A DNA stretch of 29,743 nt from contig JABJFP010000220.1 of the NCBI GenBank assembly GCA_018662715.1, positions 1-29,743 of the forward strand, written 5' to 3'. Origin of the DNA: Methanobacteriota archaeon. GTDB taxonomy: Archaea; Thermoplasmatota; Poseidoniia; Poseidoniales; Poseidoniaceae. The position numbers and the translations under genes were made by a program. Position 1 is the first letter of the stretch; every line of letters starts with the position of its first letter. The notes under the pieces are model-generated. The model had not been told where the DNA came from, ran no database searches, and was given only the letters and a program-made list of their open reading frames with translations. This document shows, piece by piece, positions 21,644 to 29,687 of this stretch.

Positions 21644-24137
21644 GATACGTTCTGTTGCCCATCGTAGAATCATGCTCTGGCTGAGTCAAGGTCCAAGTAC
21701 GGTCTCTGAAATTGCTCAACAATTCAACATGCGAATGCCTCACGCATCGCTTGCATGTCGCCAATTGCGGTCAACGGGAGATGTTTATCGCGACGATGCT
21801 GGCGGAATCCGTAACGCCCTCCTCTATCTCACCCAAGCTGGAATTGAACGGATCGAAGAGGATGGGCTTGCAAAAGCAAAACTCCATATTCATTCAATTC
21901 CGTTGGGCAAGGAAGGAATCATCCTGCAATCGGACGACCAACATGTCTTGGTTGGTTACGTTCAACCTCCTAAATCACCTCTGAATTTCATTCCAGATTC
22001 GGTAAATTCAGGTTCTGAATCTTCCAATGGAAATACAGGGGGGGCTTGGATACTATGCCCACAACGAAACCTTCGCTGGTATGATTTAGCAACACTGACT
22101 CCTACTAATGCCCCCTCGTCCGCAGGAACTGGAACTCTTGATGACTTTAGCGCGGGGCCCACCAAAATAGGCATCGTCAGAGGGGTAGTATTGGAGCGTT
22201 CGGACGGTTCAACTCTTCTCGAAGGTCAATGGTTCTCCACTTCCGATTCGGGAATCATGCCTTCTTCATTGCTCCAGGGTGACGCAGTGCTTGGTACGGT
22301 TGAGGGGACGACACATGGATACGCACCACCACACGGAGCTCATGCCGATCTGCCTTCATCCTTGGACCGAACATTGGTGTTCAACGCCATTGGTTCAGGT
22401 TCACTTGTATTGTGTGAACAGAACCATGATGGTCTTCGGAAATTGCCTTACGAAGTCCTTCGGTCTTGGTTACGTTTGCGCCATCCAAGAATGTCATCTT
22501 CCAAACTTAGTGAGCGTTTTGAAGAGATGAAATCACAATTTACCTCCGGATTGGATGGTTTGTCTCTCCCGTTGAGGCGAGACCTCATAGGTGATTTTGG
22601 TAAGGTAGAATGGGATGATTTTGATTTAGATGTAGGGGAACTGGACTTGTACGGAGTTTCTCCTATCGGACTTGGAGCATTGTGTGAATATGTGTTGAAT
22701 CATGTAAGCCGTCCATTTGTGGTGGAGTGGCCCTTCCCCCATCCCGAGCAATCACTCTTTGAGCGAATCCTCATTCACCCCATGTGCAAAATGCTGGTCA
22801 CTCGGCATCTCGATGGACTCATGTTACCAAATGCTACGGTCCATATCACAGATTCGCCGGTCCTTGCTCAACTGAGGGTGCATCTCAACAGGTCTACCAT
22901 TCTACCACTGAACCTTGAATCCAAACCTACCCCCCCTCAACAGCATCAGTCGCTTGAATTCTATCCGCTACAGGCGGAAGAATTGATTGCATCAAATGAG
23001 ACTCAGGGATTGAATCCTATTCACTTCACAAGAGTTGTTTCTAATCCCGATGAAGCCAAAGCGATGATGAATGCTCTTGAGGCATATCCCGTCGGAAACG
23101 AAAAGATGGCCAATGAATTAGAAACGAAATGGCCCATTGCAGCATGGATTGCGTCCCCTCCAGGAGAGAGGGCGAACCGTTGGATTCGACTTCAAGATAG
23201 AATTCCTAGGGGTTGGATTGACCTTCTCCCTCCTCAACATGTAGACCTGCAAACACTGGCTCATTCCCTTCACAAAGGTCTTCATTCGTGGCAGGAGAAG
23301 GCCTTCCGCAGGTTGACCCAAGAATTGAGGTCCTTTCCAGAAGTGCTGCTGAGCATTTCAAATTCCATGGATGATATTGAAAAAGGTACATGGATTTCTG
23401 CAATTGTTCTTGGGGCTTCCTCGTCCTTGGGTGAAGAATTTAATGAATTGATGAAGAAAGGAGGTTCAGTCTGGTTCAACCATCCTCGTCTCTCCCATCT
23501 GGTACTCCCAATGGTCTTTCCATCGGACAGAGCCATGGGTCCGGAGCGCCATAATCTTCTCGAACAATGGTTGAAGGCTGCTGAGACTCATCCAGAAAAA
23601 TCGTTCATTCGTTTGTGGGCGAAAGCGATTCAAACAACGCAGCGCAACGAACCGTGGATTCTCGAAGATGTTCGGACACTCATGGAGGATATTCCTCAAC
23701 TATGGTGGGCGCCGTATGCCAGCCAATGGCTCATCTCACAACTCAACTCCTCTTCGGGGCGAAATTGGTTGAGTGAGCAACCGATTCCATGGCCTGCACT
23801 GCTTGCACAGCCCAAAGGCCAACGCGGTGGATTACCCGGAACACAACATCATCACCCCGGGTACAATCTTTCGACGGATGACCTAATGCCGGTAAAATTA
23901 CTCCAACCCGGTGAAGGTACTGATTCATTGAATGACCTCTTTGATATGACCTATGCGCTGGAACAAGGGTTGCCAGTTCCTACATCAAACACCCACCCCG
24001 AGGCTGGTTGGTTGGTTCAACCCGTTGAATCTTGGCCGACTTTCCCTCCTGAAGTTATAGACGAAGGAGATTCTTCAATTGGCCTATTGCTGTATTCAAG
24101 GTCGTTTGCAGCCCGCCGACAAATGACGATGGATTGA
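21630..24137 (+). CDS. Large orphan protein with N-terminal winged-helix domain
   Basis: 835 residues from a TTG start, family not recognised. Residues about 5-75 look like a winged helix: RRIMLWLSQGPSTVSEIAQQF, then SLACRQLRSTGDVYRDDAG and a TQAGIERI wing-end helix. The rest is soluble, with no membrane segment, P-loop or obvious catalytic motif; two segments (about 120-135 and 165-180) are Ser/Gly/Asn/Thr-rich linkers. The remaining 600 residues are Trp- and Leu-rich and mixed helical. TTG is chosen because GAGGTGA stands 6 nt before it and an in-frame TGA at 21621 bars earlier starts; ATG 21672 would cut into the winged helix. It stands alone, divergent from a small wHTH gene. Confidence 0.72.
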   Translation: MSIRRIRSVAHRRIMLWLSQGPSTVSEIAQQFNMRMPHASLACRQLRSTGDVYRDDAGGIRNALLYLTQAGIERIEEDGLAKAKLHIHSIPLGKEGIILQSDDQHVLVGYVQPPKSPLNFIPDSVNSGSESSNGNTGGAWILCPQRNLRWYDLATLTPTNAPSSAGTGTLDDFSAGPTKIGIVRGVVLERSDGSTLLEGQWFSTSDSGIMPSSLLQGDAVLGTVEGTTHGYAPPHGAHADLPSSLDRTLVFNAIGSGSLVLCEQNHDGLRKLPYEVLRSWLRLRHPRMSSSKLSERFEEMKSQFTSGLDGLSLPLRRDLIGDFGKVEWDDFDLDVGELDLYGVSPIGLGALCEYVLNHVSRPFVVEWPFPHPEQSLFERILIHPMCKMLVTRHLDGLMLPNATVHITDSPVLAQLRVHLNRSTILPLNLESKPTPPQQHQSLEFYPLQAEELIASNETQGLNPIHFTRVVSNPDEAKAMMNALEAYPVGNEKMANELETKWPIAAWIASPPGERANRWIRLQDRIPRGWIDLLPPQHVDLQTLAHSLHKGLHSWQEKAFRRLTQELRSFPEVLLSISNSMDDIEKGTWISAIVLGASSSLGEEFNELMKKGGSVWFNHPRLSHLVLPMVFPSDRAMGPERHNLLEQWLKAAETHPEKSFIRLWAKAIQTTQRNEPWILEDVRTLMEDIPQLWWAPYASQWLISQLNSSSGRNWLSEQPIPWPALLAQPKGQRGGLPGTQHHHPGYNLSTDDLMPVKLLQPGEGTDSLNDLFDMTYALEQGLPVPTSNTHPEAGWLVQPVESWPTFPPEVIDEGDSSIGLLLYSRSFAARRQMTMD

Positions 24138-24192
24138 AAAGGCAACGGTCTCAGCCTCGACTACCGTACCTGCAACATCGGGCTGAGCTACT

Positions 24193-24390
24193 GTGAAAAT
24201 TGCTATGACGTCTGACACCATGAGTACGGCCGCAATCGAAGACTGGGAGGACCCCTCGGGGAGTGAGTTCCGGTGCAAATGCGGTAAACCATCGGTAGGT
24301 TATGGGTCCTTGAATGACGACAGGATGACCTCAAGACAACCACCCTACTGGACAGCAAGCCCCGATACCGAGGGTCAGGCCTTTGAGTAA
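24193..24390 (+). CDS. Doubtful small protein (65 residues)
   Basis: A GTG-start frame (ATG alternatives at 24205 and 24220) encoding a hydrophilic peptide with one CKCG motif, DWEDPSGSEFRCKCGKPSVG, and the tail SRQPPYWTASPDTEGQAFE. Two Cys alone do not make a zinc site, though two copies could. There is no ribosome site before the GTG. A minus-strand frame (24096-24278) overlaps it. It sits in an otherwise empty 362-nt gap between the orphan wHTH gene and the CoA fusion gene. Confidence 0.35.
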   Translation: MKIAMTSDTMSTAAIEDWEDPSGSEFRCKCGKPSVGYGSLNDDRMTSRQPPYWTASPDTEGQAFE

Positions 24391-24499
24391 CCGATGAAAA
24401 AGGCCGTTAGGTGTCGGGGCACAGCTGCTCGCTCAAATTCACTCTATTCAGCCGAGAGGAAGCGATGACCTCAAAGGCTGTTTTCACTGTCATTGATAC
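24391..24499. other. Spacer upstream of the CoA fusion gene
   Basis: No ribosome site or clear TATA box precedes the ATG at 24500; the CCGATGAAAAAGGCC and GGTGTCGGGGCACAGC stretches have no recognised meaning. An in-frame TGA at 24494-24496 fixes 24500 as the first possible start of the next gene. Confidence 0.4.
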
Positions 24500-25519
24500 A
24501 TGGAGACCCAACAAACCTACTCCTGTTGTTTGGTTGGGGGAACTTTTGATCGTTTTCATGCAGGGCATCGTTTGCTTCTTGATGCGGCACAAAAATCTGC
24601 AAAACGCATCGAAATTCATGTCACTTCGGACCTCATGGCTGATGCTAAATCTTCGTTCATTCAATCGTTTGAGACACGTAGAGAAATTCTCCTGCAATGG
24701 GCAGAATCACATGCACCTGGTCGTGTGACGATTCACATGCTCAATGATGTGATGGGCCCTGCTCCGGTACACAAGGAAGCGGACTGCATTGTTGCTACAC
24801 CTGAAACGCGAGGGCAATGCGAATCCATCAACATCACTCGGGAATCAAATGGACTCCCAGCCCTCAGTATCATTGAAGTTGCACACATGCAGGATGTTGA
24901 TGGTGGCATTATCAGTTCGTCTCGGATTCGCAACGGGCACATCGATTTACAAGGCCATCCGTGGATTGAAGACGGCTATCGTGAACAGACTCTTCAGATG
25001 CATCCACGTCTTGATGCAGAACTCAAAACTCCGATGGGAGTGCTCTTTGAAGGACCAGAGGATGCTCCTGAGGTTGCAATGTATGCAGCCCTCGATGGCC
25101 TTGATCTCAGTTCAAGTTCTCTCATTGCAGTAGGAGATGTGACGGTTGCTACTCTTCTCAGTATGGATTATGTCCCTGATATTGCATTTATTGACGGCCA
25201 GACAAAACGCACGCCCTTGGCCAAAGAAAAGCAAGTTGACATCTCGCGATTTCCATCCCTTTTGACAGCAGTAAATCCTGCTGGACAACTCACGCCAAGT
25301 CTGCTTAACGCGATTGAACAGGCATGTGGAATGGATACTCCAGCACTTATTGATGTGGAAGGGGAGGAAGACCTTGCCCCGCTCTACATCCACTTAGTGG
25401 CTCAAATAGGTTCACAAATCATCTATGGTCAACCAGGAAGAGGAGTTGTTCTTCAAGAAACAACGCTCAAAACCAAAGAACGATGCAGGCACTTGCTTGG
25501 ATTTTTTGAGGTGATTTAA
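24500..25519 (+). CDS. Bifunctional phosphopantetheine adenylyltransferase / GTP-dependent dephospho-CoA kinase (CoaD-DUF359 fusion)
   Basis: 339 residues covering the last two steps of CoA synthesis in one chain. Residues 1-155 are an archaeal-type phosphopantetheine adenylyltransferase: GGTFDRFHAGH (13-23) carries the HxGH motif, and GGIISSSRIRNG holds the ISS-x-x-I motif of nucleotidyltransferases. Residues from about 175 are DUF359, the GTP-dependent dephospho-CoA kinase of archaea (TK1697 type): MGVLFEGPED, VGDVTVATLL, FIDGQTKRTP, VNPAGQLT, DVEGEEDLAPL and YGQPGRGVV appear in the family's order. Elsewhere the two activities are usually separate proteins. The start is fixed by an in-frame stop two codons upstream. 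The stop overlaps the next gene's start (TAATG). Confidence 0.9.
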   Translation: METQQTYSCCLVGGTFDRFHAGHRLLLDAAQKSAKRIEIHVTSDLMADAKSSFIQSFETRREILLQWAESHAPGRVTIHMLNDVMGPAPVHKEADCIVATPETRGQCESINITRESNGLPALSIIEVAHMQDVDGGIISSSRIRNGHIDLQGHPWIEDGYREQTLQMHPRLDAELKTPMGVLFEGPEDAPEVAMYAALDGLDLSSSSLIAVGDVTVATLLSMDYVPDIAFIDGQTKRTPLAKEKQVDISRFPSLLTAVNPAGQLTPSLLNAIEQACGMDTPALIDVEGEEDLAPLYIHLVAQIGSQIIYGQPGRGVVLQETTLKTKERCRHLLGFFEVI

Positions 25520-26649
25520 TGGATCCTTTTCTTGTATCGGTTACCGTTTGTGTCCGAGATGGATACGACTGGATTTCAGGATGTTTGGAAGCCTTACGGT
25601 TGCAGACTTACCCCGCTATTGAAATTCTAATTGTTAACGATGGGTCAAGTGACGATGCAGAGACTCTGCTTGGAGAATGGAATGACCCCGAAGGCCTCAA
25701 CGGCCATCCAATTCGTGTTCATAGTCAAGACCAACTCGGTTTGGCCGCCGGGCGACAATGGGCGCTCAAGCATGCCAAGGGCGAATGGGTGGCTATTACT
25801 GATATCGATGTTCGTCCTGAGCAAGATTGGATTACAAATCTCGTCGCAGAAATACAGCCAGTATCAGCGGAAGAACATGTGGTGGCGGTAACGGGTCGGA
25901 CTGTGTTCGAACGTGCTGAGGATCTTGTAAGTCGCTTTCGTTCTGTGGAAATCGCCTCCAAATATCGCTCACGTCCACGAAGGACGAGTCTTGCTAACGG
26001 ACCTTGTTCGATGTTCCACCGTGAATCGCTCCTTGATGTGGGAGGGTTTGACCCTGAGTGGTACCATGCAGAAGATATGGAAGTGAGTTTGAGACTGATT
26101 GAAGCTGGCGGGACCATCGTTTATGCCCCTGAAGCATTAGTTCGCCACGTACCAGAAACTGGAATCAATCGGTTCTTGAACAAGCGGAAACGAGACGCAA
26201 GAGCCCATTTACGTATTGTCCGCCACTATCCCAAGGGAAAGCGTTCAGGGCCAGGTTTTGATTTTCTAGGAAGTTCTGCAATGGTTCTCATTCTCTTTCC
26301 CCTTTGGTTTGCGATTTTCATTTCAGGGCTGCCGTTCCTTTACGAAATTTATCGCCTGGGTTCTGTTGAATGGGAGCAGATAAGGCATTTATGGGAGACC
26401 AAAATTCTCATTGGCTCGTTTATTCTGCTCTTGATTCACGAAATTATCCTCTGGAGAGGGCCGTTAGGTGTTGTCAATCGGACCGTGCTACGGTCAGCGA
26501 AAAACAGTAAAATCAAAGCAATGTTCGGAGTTCGCCGATTAACCATTCTTTGGAGCATTGCCCTGTGGCACGGAATGATTCTAGGTTGCCTTGATGCATT
26601 GTTGGGAAGGCACGGGCACAAGCCCTTGCTGGGAACCAAGAAGAATTGA
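25519..26649 (+). CDS. Family 2 glycosyltransferase with C-terminal membrane segments
   Basis: 376 residues. The GT-A fold is shown by VSVTVCVRDGYDWISGCLEAL at the start (VSVTVC, then the helix), VNDGSSDDAE (39-48) and the DID metal site in AITDIDVRP (95-97), followed by the acceptor-side GGFDPEWYHAEDMEVSLRL, where the Glu-Asp pair is the usual catalytic area. Two or three membrane segments lie beyond about residue 250, anchoring it to the membrane, with catalysis on the cytoplasmic side. GAGGTGA precedes the ATG, which overlaps the previous stop by one base. Surface glycan or protein N-glycosylation is a plausible role; the many sequons in the pilus platform protein give it a possible target, but that link is speculation. 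Confidence 0.88.
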   Translation: MDPFLVSVTVCVRDGYDWISGCLEALRLQTYPAIEILIVNDGSSDDAETLLGEWNDPEGLNGHPIRVHSQDQLGLAAGRQWALKHAKGEWVAITDIDVRPEQDWITNLVAEIQPVSAEEHVVAVTGRTVFERAEDLVSRFRSVEIASKYRSRPRRTSLANGPCSMFHRESLLDVGGFDPEWYHAEDMEVSLRLIEAGGTIVYAPEALVRHVPETGINRFLNKRKRDARAHLRIVRHYPKGKRSGPGFDFLGSSAMVLILFPLWFAIFISGLPFLYEIYRLGSVEWEQIRHLWETKILIGSFILLLIHEIILWRGPLGVVNRTVLRSAKNSKIKAMFGVRRLTILWSIALWHGMILGCLDALLGRHGHKPLLGTKKN

Positions 26650-26650
26650 T

Positions 26651-27214
26651 TCAGTCTATGTTTTCGTCACCGGGTGGGACCCGACTTGCATGGTTGAGAG
26701 CAAAGCCAGATGCAACCAAAGCAATGGTAACGGAATATACGCCAACATCCATCCAACCGCTGTAGTTGATTCCAAACCAGAAGTAGAATATGAGGCCCAA
26801 AAGGAGGCACCAAGCCGCCATTGTGCGTTGGCCGCCACCAACTGATGGGTCTGCAAGAGCAGTCCAAGTGTCGTTGACAATCAAAGAAGTAGCCCATTCG
26901 GAAACACCGCTGGTCTCGTTAATGGCCTTCATTCCAAATCCGATCATTGCAAGGCATGCCGCCATGAAGATAGTATCTCCAAGAGGTTCGTAGTGGAATC
27001 CATCAATGGCAACACCAAACGCTGGGTTAGTGGCTTCGAAGGTTAACAATCCTCCCCAAGAGACGTGTTGCGCTGGAGTTGCTGCAGAGAACATGTTCAA
27101 AACAGCCAACAGCAATCCCCACAATCCGAGTGTGACAACGAAATTTGCCCACACCGGAGATGGCCCAGAGACTGAAGTTTTTGCGGCCGCATCGGAAGAT
27201 TCGCCGTTGGTCAT
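26651..27214 (-). CDS. Unknown membrane protein, about four TM segments
   Basis: 187 residues from the ATG at 27214. Hydrophobic segments lie near 22-42, 78-98, 131-149 and 155-173. No family is recognised; the acidic tail ends GDENID. A minus-strand TATA box 26 nt before this ATG indicates a leaderless start there, which rejects the longer frame to 27259. The start context CGTAGGTATG is shared with the two-TM protein at 11328. Its stop is one base from the convergent glycosyltransferase stop. Confidence 0.65.
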   Translation of the reverse strand: MTNGESSDAAAKTSVSGPSPVWANFVVTLGLWGLLLAVLNMFSAATPAQHVSWGGLLTFEATNPAFGVAIDGFHYEPLGDTIFMAACLAMIGFGMKAINETSGVSEWATSLIVNDTWTALADPSVGGGQRTMAAWCLLLGLIFYFWFGINYSGWMDVGVYSVTIALVASGFALNHASRVPPGDENID

Positions 27215-27235
27215 ACCTACGCCGACCGGCGAGGC

Positions 27236-27243
27236 GGATATAA
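27236..27243 (-). promoter_or_regulatory. TATA box of the four-TM protein
   Basis: The minus strand reads CTTATATC, centred about 26 nt from the ATG at 27214, the spacing for transcription from the start codon itself. The spacer to the cdc6 stop is short, so the gene has its own promoter. Confidence 0.6.
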
Positions 27244-27301
27244 GAACACCGAAAAACAATCTACCTTGAATTTTGATTCAGATGTTGAATCGGTGGAATC
27301 A

Positions 27302-28543
27302 TCAAAGAGCAGATTGATGCCGATAAGATGCAGTAAATACTGCTCCCATTTCCGCTTCTGATTCGGTCATGATTTGTGGAGCATTGATGTTCTTGGGGAC
27401 ACAAGAAGTGATTTCCTTTGACCGACCGTAGCGCCCTTTGCTAACGGTTCGTGCTGTAATTAATCCGAGCATATCAAGGTTTGAAATCAAGCCAGATATT
27501 CTTCGCTGCGTGAGTGCATGCTGATTGATGTGCAAGCATGCTTGCCTGTAAATGTCGTAAACTTGTCCGGTCTGGACGTTTCTAAGTCCGTTCTTTTCGT
27601 TGATGAGCACGGCGGCCAAGACAAGTTTCTGTTGGCTTGGCAGAGATGAGATGACAGGAGTGATTTGGTCTGCTTCAATTTGACTTTGTGCCGTTCTAAC
27701 ATGGCCTTGTGTGACAATTGACTCACCATCTTGCTCAGCCTTTTCGGTTGAGATCCTCAGCAGGTCAAGAGCACATCGGGCATCGCCATGTTCTTGTGCG
27801 GCAAGTGCAGCACAAAGTTCGATAACACCGGGTTGAAGAACACTCTCTTGAAGCCCTTCTTTGGAGCGTTGTCGTAGAATATCCTGAAGCTGTTCTGCAT
27901 CGTAGGGTCGGAACAATACGTCCAATTGTCCCAAACGAGAGCGGACACGAGGGTCAAGGAAATCCGTAAACTTAAGATCGTTTGAAATTCCAATGACACA
28001 GGCTCTTGCGTTTTTGAGTGATGAGTTCAAACTTGTGAGGTTGTACAACAAATCGTCTCCTGCCTTGCGAACCAAGTGGTCAATTTCATCAAGAACGATG
28101 ATGAAGACGCCGCCATGAGCATCCATTCTGCGAACAAGTTCACTGAAAACCCGGTCAGTAGGCCAGCCTGTAAAAGGAATCTCGTCTTGCTCGTAATCTT
28201 CAAGCAGGGAGTTTCCAATATGGCTTAGTACTCGATATTGAGTGTCTATTTGCCGGCAATTAACAATTACTGGGTGGACTTTTCTCCCGATTGTTTCCCC
28301 TTTTGCTTTGAGATGATGGCAGACATAACTTGTCACTGCGGTCTTGCCGGCTCCGGTTACGCCATAGAGTGTCATGTTTGATGGAATATGTCCCTTGAGT
28401 GCTTCCCAAAGATTGTACGAAATTTTTTCAATTTCATCGGTGCGATGGGGCAGAAGGTTCGGGCGGAAATCATGCCGAAGAATTTCTTTATTTCGGAACA
28501 ATGTTTTCCGGGACATGAACTTGTCGAAGATGTTCTTCTCCAT
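27302..28543 (-). CDS. cdc6: Orc1/Cdc6 replication initiator
   Basis: 413 residues, the usual size. It binds origin recognition boxes and loads the MCM helicase. The AAA+ core has Walker A GVTGAGKT (61-68), Walker B FIIVLDEIDHL (147-157, Asp152-Glu153), sensor-1 ACVIGISNDLKF and the initiator-type segment LDPRVRSRLGQLDVLFRPY. The last 120 residues form a winged helix (GQVYDIYRQACLHINQHAL, then TQRRISGLISNLDMLGLI). GGGGGAG lies about 9 nt before the ATG. The 203-nt spacer upstream may hold an origin, as these genes often sit beside the origin they serve. Confidence 0.95.
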   Translation of the reverse strand: MEKNIFDKFMSRKTLFRNKEILRHDFRPNLLPHRTDEIEKISYNLWEALKGHIPSNMTLYGVTGAGKTAVTSYVCHHLKAKGETIGRKVHPVIVNCRQIDTQYRVLSHIGNSLLEDYEQDEIPFTGWPTDRVFSELVRRMDAHGGVFIIVLDEIDHLVRKAGDDLLYNLTSLNSSLKNARACVIGISNDLKFTDFLDPRVRSRLGQLDVLFRPYDAEQLQDILRQRSKEGLQESVLQPGVIELCAALAAQEHGDARCALDLLRISTEKAEQDGESIVTQGHVRTAQSQIEADQITPVISSLPSQQKLVLAAVLINEKNGLRNVQTGQVYDIYRQACLHINQHALTQRRISGLISNLDMLGLITARTVSKGRYGRSKEITSCVPKNINAPQIMTESEAEMGAVFTASYRHQSAL

Positions 28544-28746
28544 TCAATTTCTCCCCCTATTTATAGCAACATGCAAGGAGTCCGTAGATGACTCCGTGCC
28601 GTATTCGCCATGAGTCCGAGTCCCCCTTATATGCCTGTCCACTCCAACCATTGGAAGGCGCTTATTTTAGAACAAGACCACGGCGAAGTTTAGCATATAA
28701 AGATTCAATGATTTCGCAAAAAAGAACAAATTATTTCCGAACAGAA
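28544..28746. other. cdc6 upstream spacer, candidate origin region
   Basis: It holds the GAGTCC cluster, TATA-like elements on the minus strand near 28558-28565, 28626-28635 and 28692-28701, and an A/T-rich stretch (28690-28755) that could be a duplex-unwinding element. A CCATTGGAAGG (28649-28659) faintly recalls an origin recognition box. No full box is seen inside it, so origin function is unproven. Confidence 0.35.
28577..28595. repeat. GGAGTC/GACTCC hairpin upstream of cdc6
   Basis: GGAGTC (28577-28582) and GACTCC (28590-28595) are exact inverted repeats with a 7-nt loop. The same GAGTCC word occurs again at 28612-28617 and 28618-28623, so the word is clustered in the cdc6 upstream spacer. 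This may be a regulatory or origin element. Confidence 0.4.
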
Positions 28747-29559
28747 TTATGCATCATCCAAATTAGAAATAACCCATTGACCGTTGTTGCGAACAAGACG
28801 CGTTTCGTCTGAAATGTGACTGACATGAGGTGGGTGACTTGGAATGGAATCACTGAGAATTTTAGGATGGTTTGTGATATCATCAACAAATGTGTGGGTA
28901 ATGATAAGTGGAGTTGAACATTGTTGTGCTAGTGCTTCAACATCCTTGGGCTTGTGATGGTGAGTTGAAGGGACCCAATCCGGGAATCCCATCTCAAGGA
29001 TCGCAATGTCTGAACGGGCGATGGCGTTGTAGAGAGTGTCACAAGGCCCCGAATCTCCACTGTGAACAAAACTTACTCCATCCGTGTTTTCAAAGCGATA
29101 ACCGTAAGGGTCAACAGCATCATCGTGGTGAACTTCAAATCGCTCCCATGACCAACCGTCATCGGTCGTACCAACCGCATCTTCTACCCATTCCACAGAT
29201 TCAAGAATACTCTCAAGCGACCCGGGGAATGCAAGGTGGCAGAGTTCCGTCAATCGCACCTTGACCGTTGGTGAACCGATGACTCGCAACGGTACAGTTC
29301 CTTCGCGGTCTGAGATGTACTTTCGTTCAAGAAGAAGGAATGGAAATCCAAACACGTGGTCCCCATGAATATGGGTCACAAATACTGACTCAATGTCGGA
29401 TACTGCAATCCCTGCTCGGCGTAGGCTAGCTAGGGCCGTCGGCGGTGCATCGATGATGTGCTTGCCGTCAAACACCGAAAACGAGTGATGTCGTCCGTTC
29501 GGAAGAAATGCATTTCCCGTACCAAGAACATCAATACGGGGGGTCATATCCAATCCCAT
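28747..29559 (-). CDS. RNase Z-like metallo-beta-lactamase-fold protein
   Basis: 270 residues. The metal motif HIHGDH (63-68) follows strand SVFVT, with further ligand candidates in HSGDSGP (Asp), HHHKPKD and LIITHTF (His). The N-terminal LGTGNAFLPNGRHHSF matches the LGTGxA start of RNase Z/arylsulfatase-type proteins. RNase Z trims tRNA 3' ends, but the family also includes hydrolases for small substrates, and the exosite of tRNA-processing forms is not evident here, so the substrate is open. The start at 29559 has the purine-rich GAGGAAAAGAAGG upstream; ATG 29547 would begin directly at the family start. Confidence 0.82.
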   Translation of the reverse strand: MGLDMTPRIDVLGTGNAFLPNGRHHSFSVFDGKHIIDAPPTALASLRRAGIAVSDIESVFVTHIHGDHVFGFPFLLLERKYISDREGTVPLRVIGSPTVKVRLTELCHLAFPGSLESILESVEWVEDAVGTTDDGWSWERFEVHHDDAVDPYGYRFENTDGVSFVHSGDSGPCDTLYNAIARSDIAILEMGFPDWVPSTHHHKPKDVEALAQQCSTPLIITHTFVDDITNHPKILSDSIPSHPPHVSHISDETRLVRNNGQWVISNLDDA

Positions 29560-29588
29560 GCACTTTTCCTTCTTTTCCTCATCGGTCG

Positions 29589-29606
29589 GTTCCAGTGGAT
29601 TTGAAT
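29589..29606. promoter_or_regulatory. ORB-like site GGTTCCAGTGGATTTGAA
   Basis: It shares TTCCAGTGGA with the palindrome at 21532 and with the general form of archaeal origin recognition boxes, but the second arm is broken (GGATTT instead of GGAAA). It lies about 1 kb from the cdc6 start, in the spacer between the MBL gene and the next plus-strand gene. Confidence 0.35.
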
Positions 29607-29612
29607 CTGTGA

Positions 29613-29639
29613 TGTGAGGTCACACGAATGATGATATAG
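29613..29639 (+). promoter_or_regulatory. TGTGA-GG-TCACA palindrome and TATA box of the last gene
   Basis: TGTGA (29613-29617) and TCACA (29620-29624) are exact inverted repeats, followed by GATATAG (29633-29639). Transcription from about 29662 would give a 26-nt leader carrying GAGGTGA. The palindrome sits just upstream of the TATA box, a usual place for an activator site. Confidence 0.45.
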
Positions 29640-29687
29640 CCCACATCAGTGGGAAAATCATCGGCCTCTTTAGGCTGAGGTGAGCGC

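Noticed and set aside
24096..24278. Minus-strand 60-codon frame with a biotin-carrier-like look
   Set aside because: No Lys-containing biotin motif, no ribosome site, and it overlaps the end of the 835-residue gene.
24138..24499. Possible structured RNA (RNase P or SRP type) in the gap before the CoA fusion gene
   Set aside because: GC-rich paired words such as GGAGGACCCCTCGGGGAG are present, but I found none of the conserved RNase P or SRP core motifs; a small reading frame explains part of the stretch at least as well.
28692..28701. TATA-like element on the plus strand upstream of the MBL gene end
   Set aside because: GCATATAAAG points toward the antisense side of the MBL gene, where no gene starts; the A/T-rich composition explains it.
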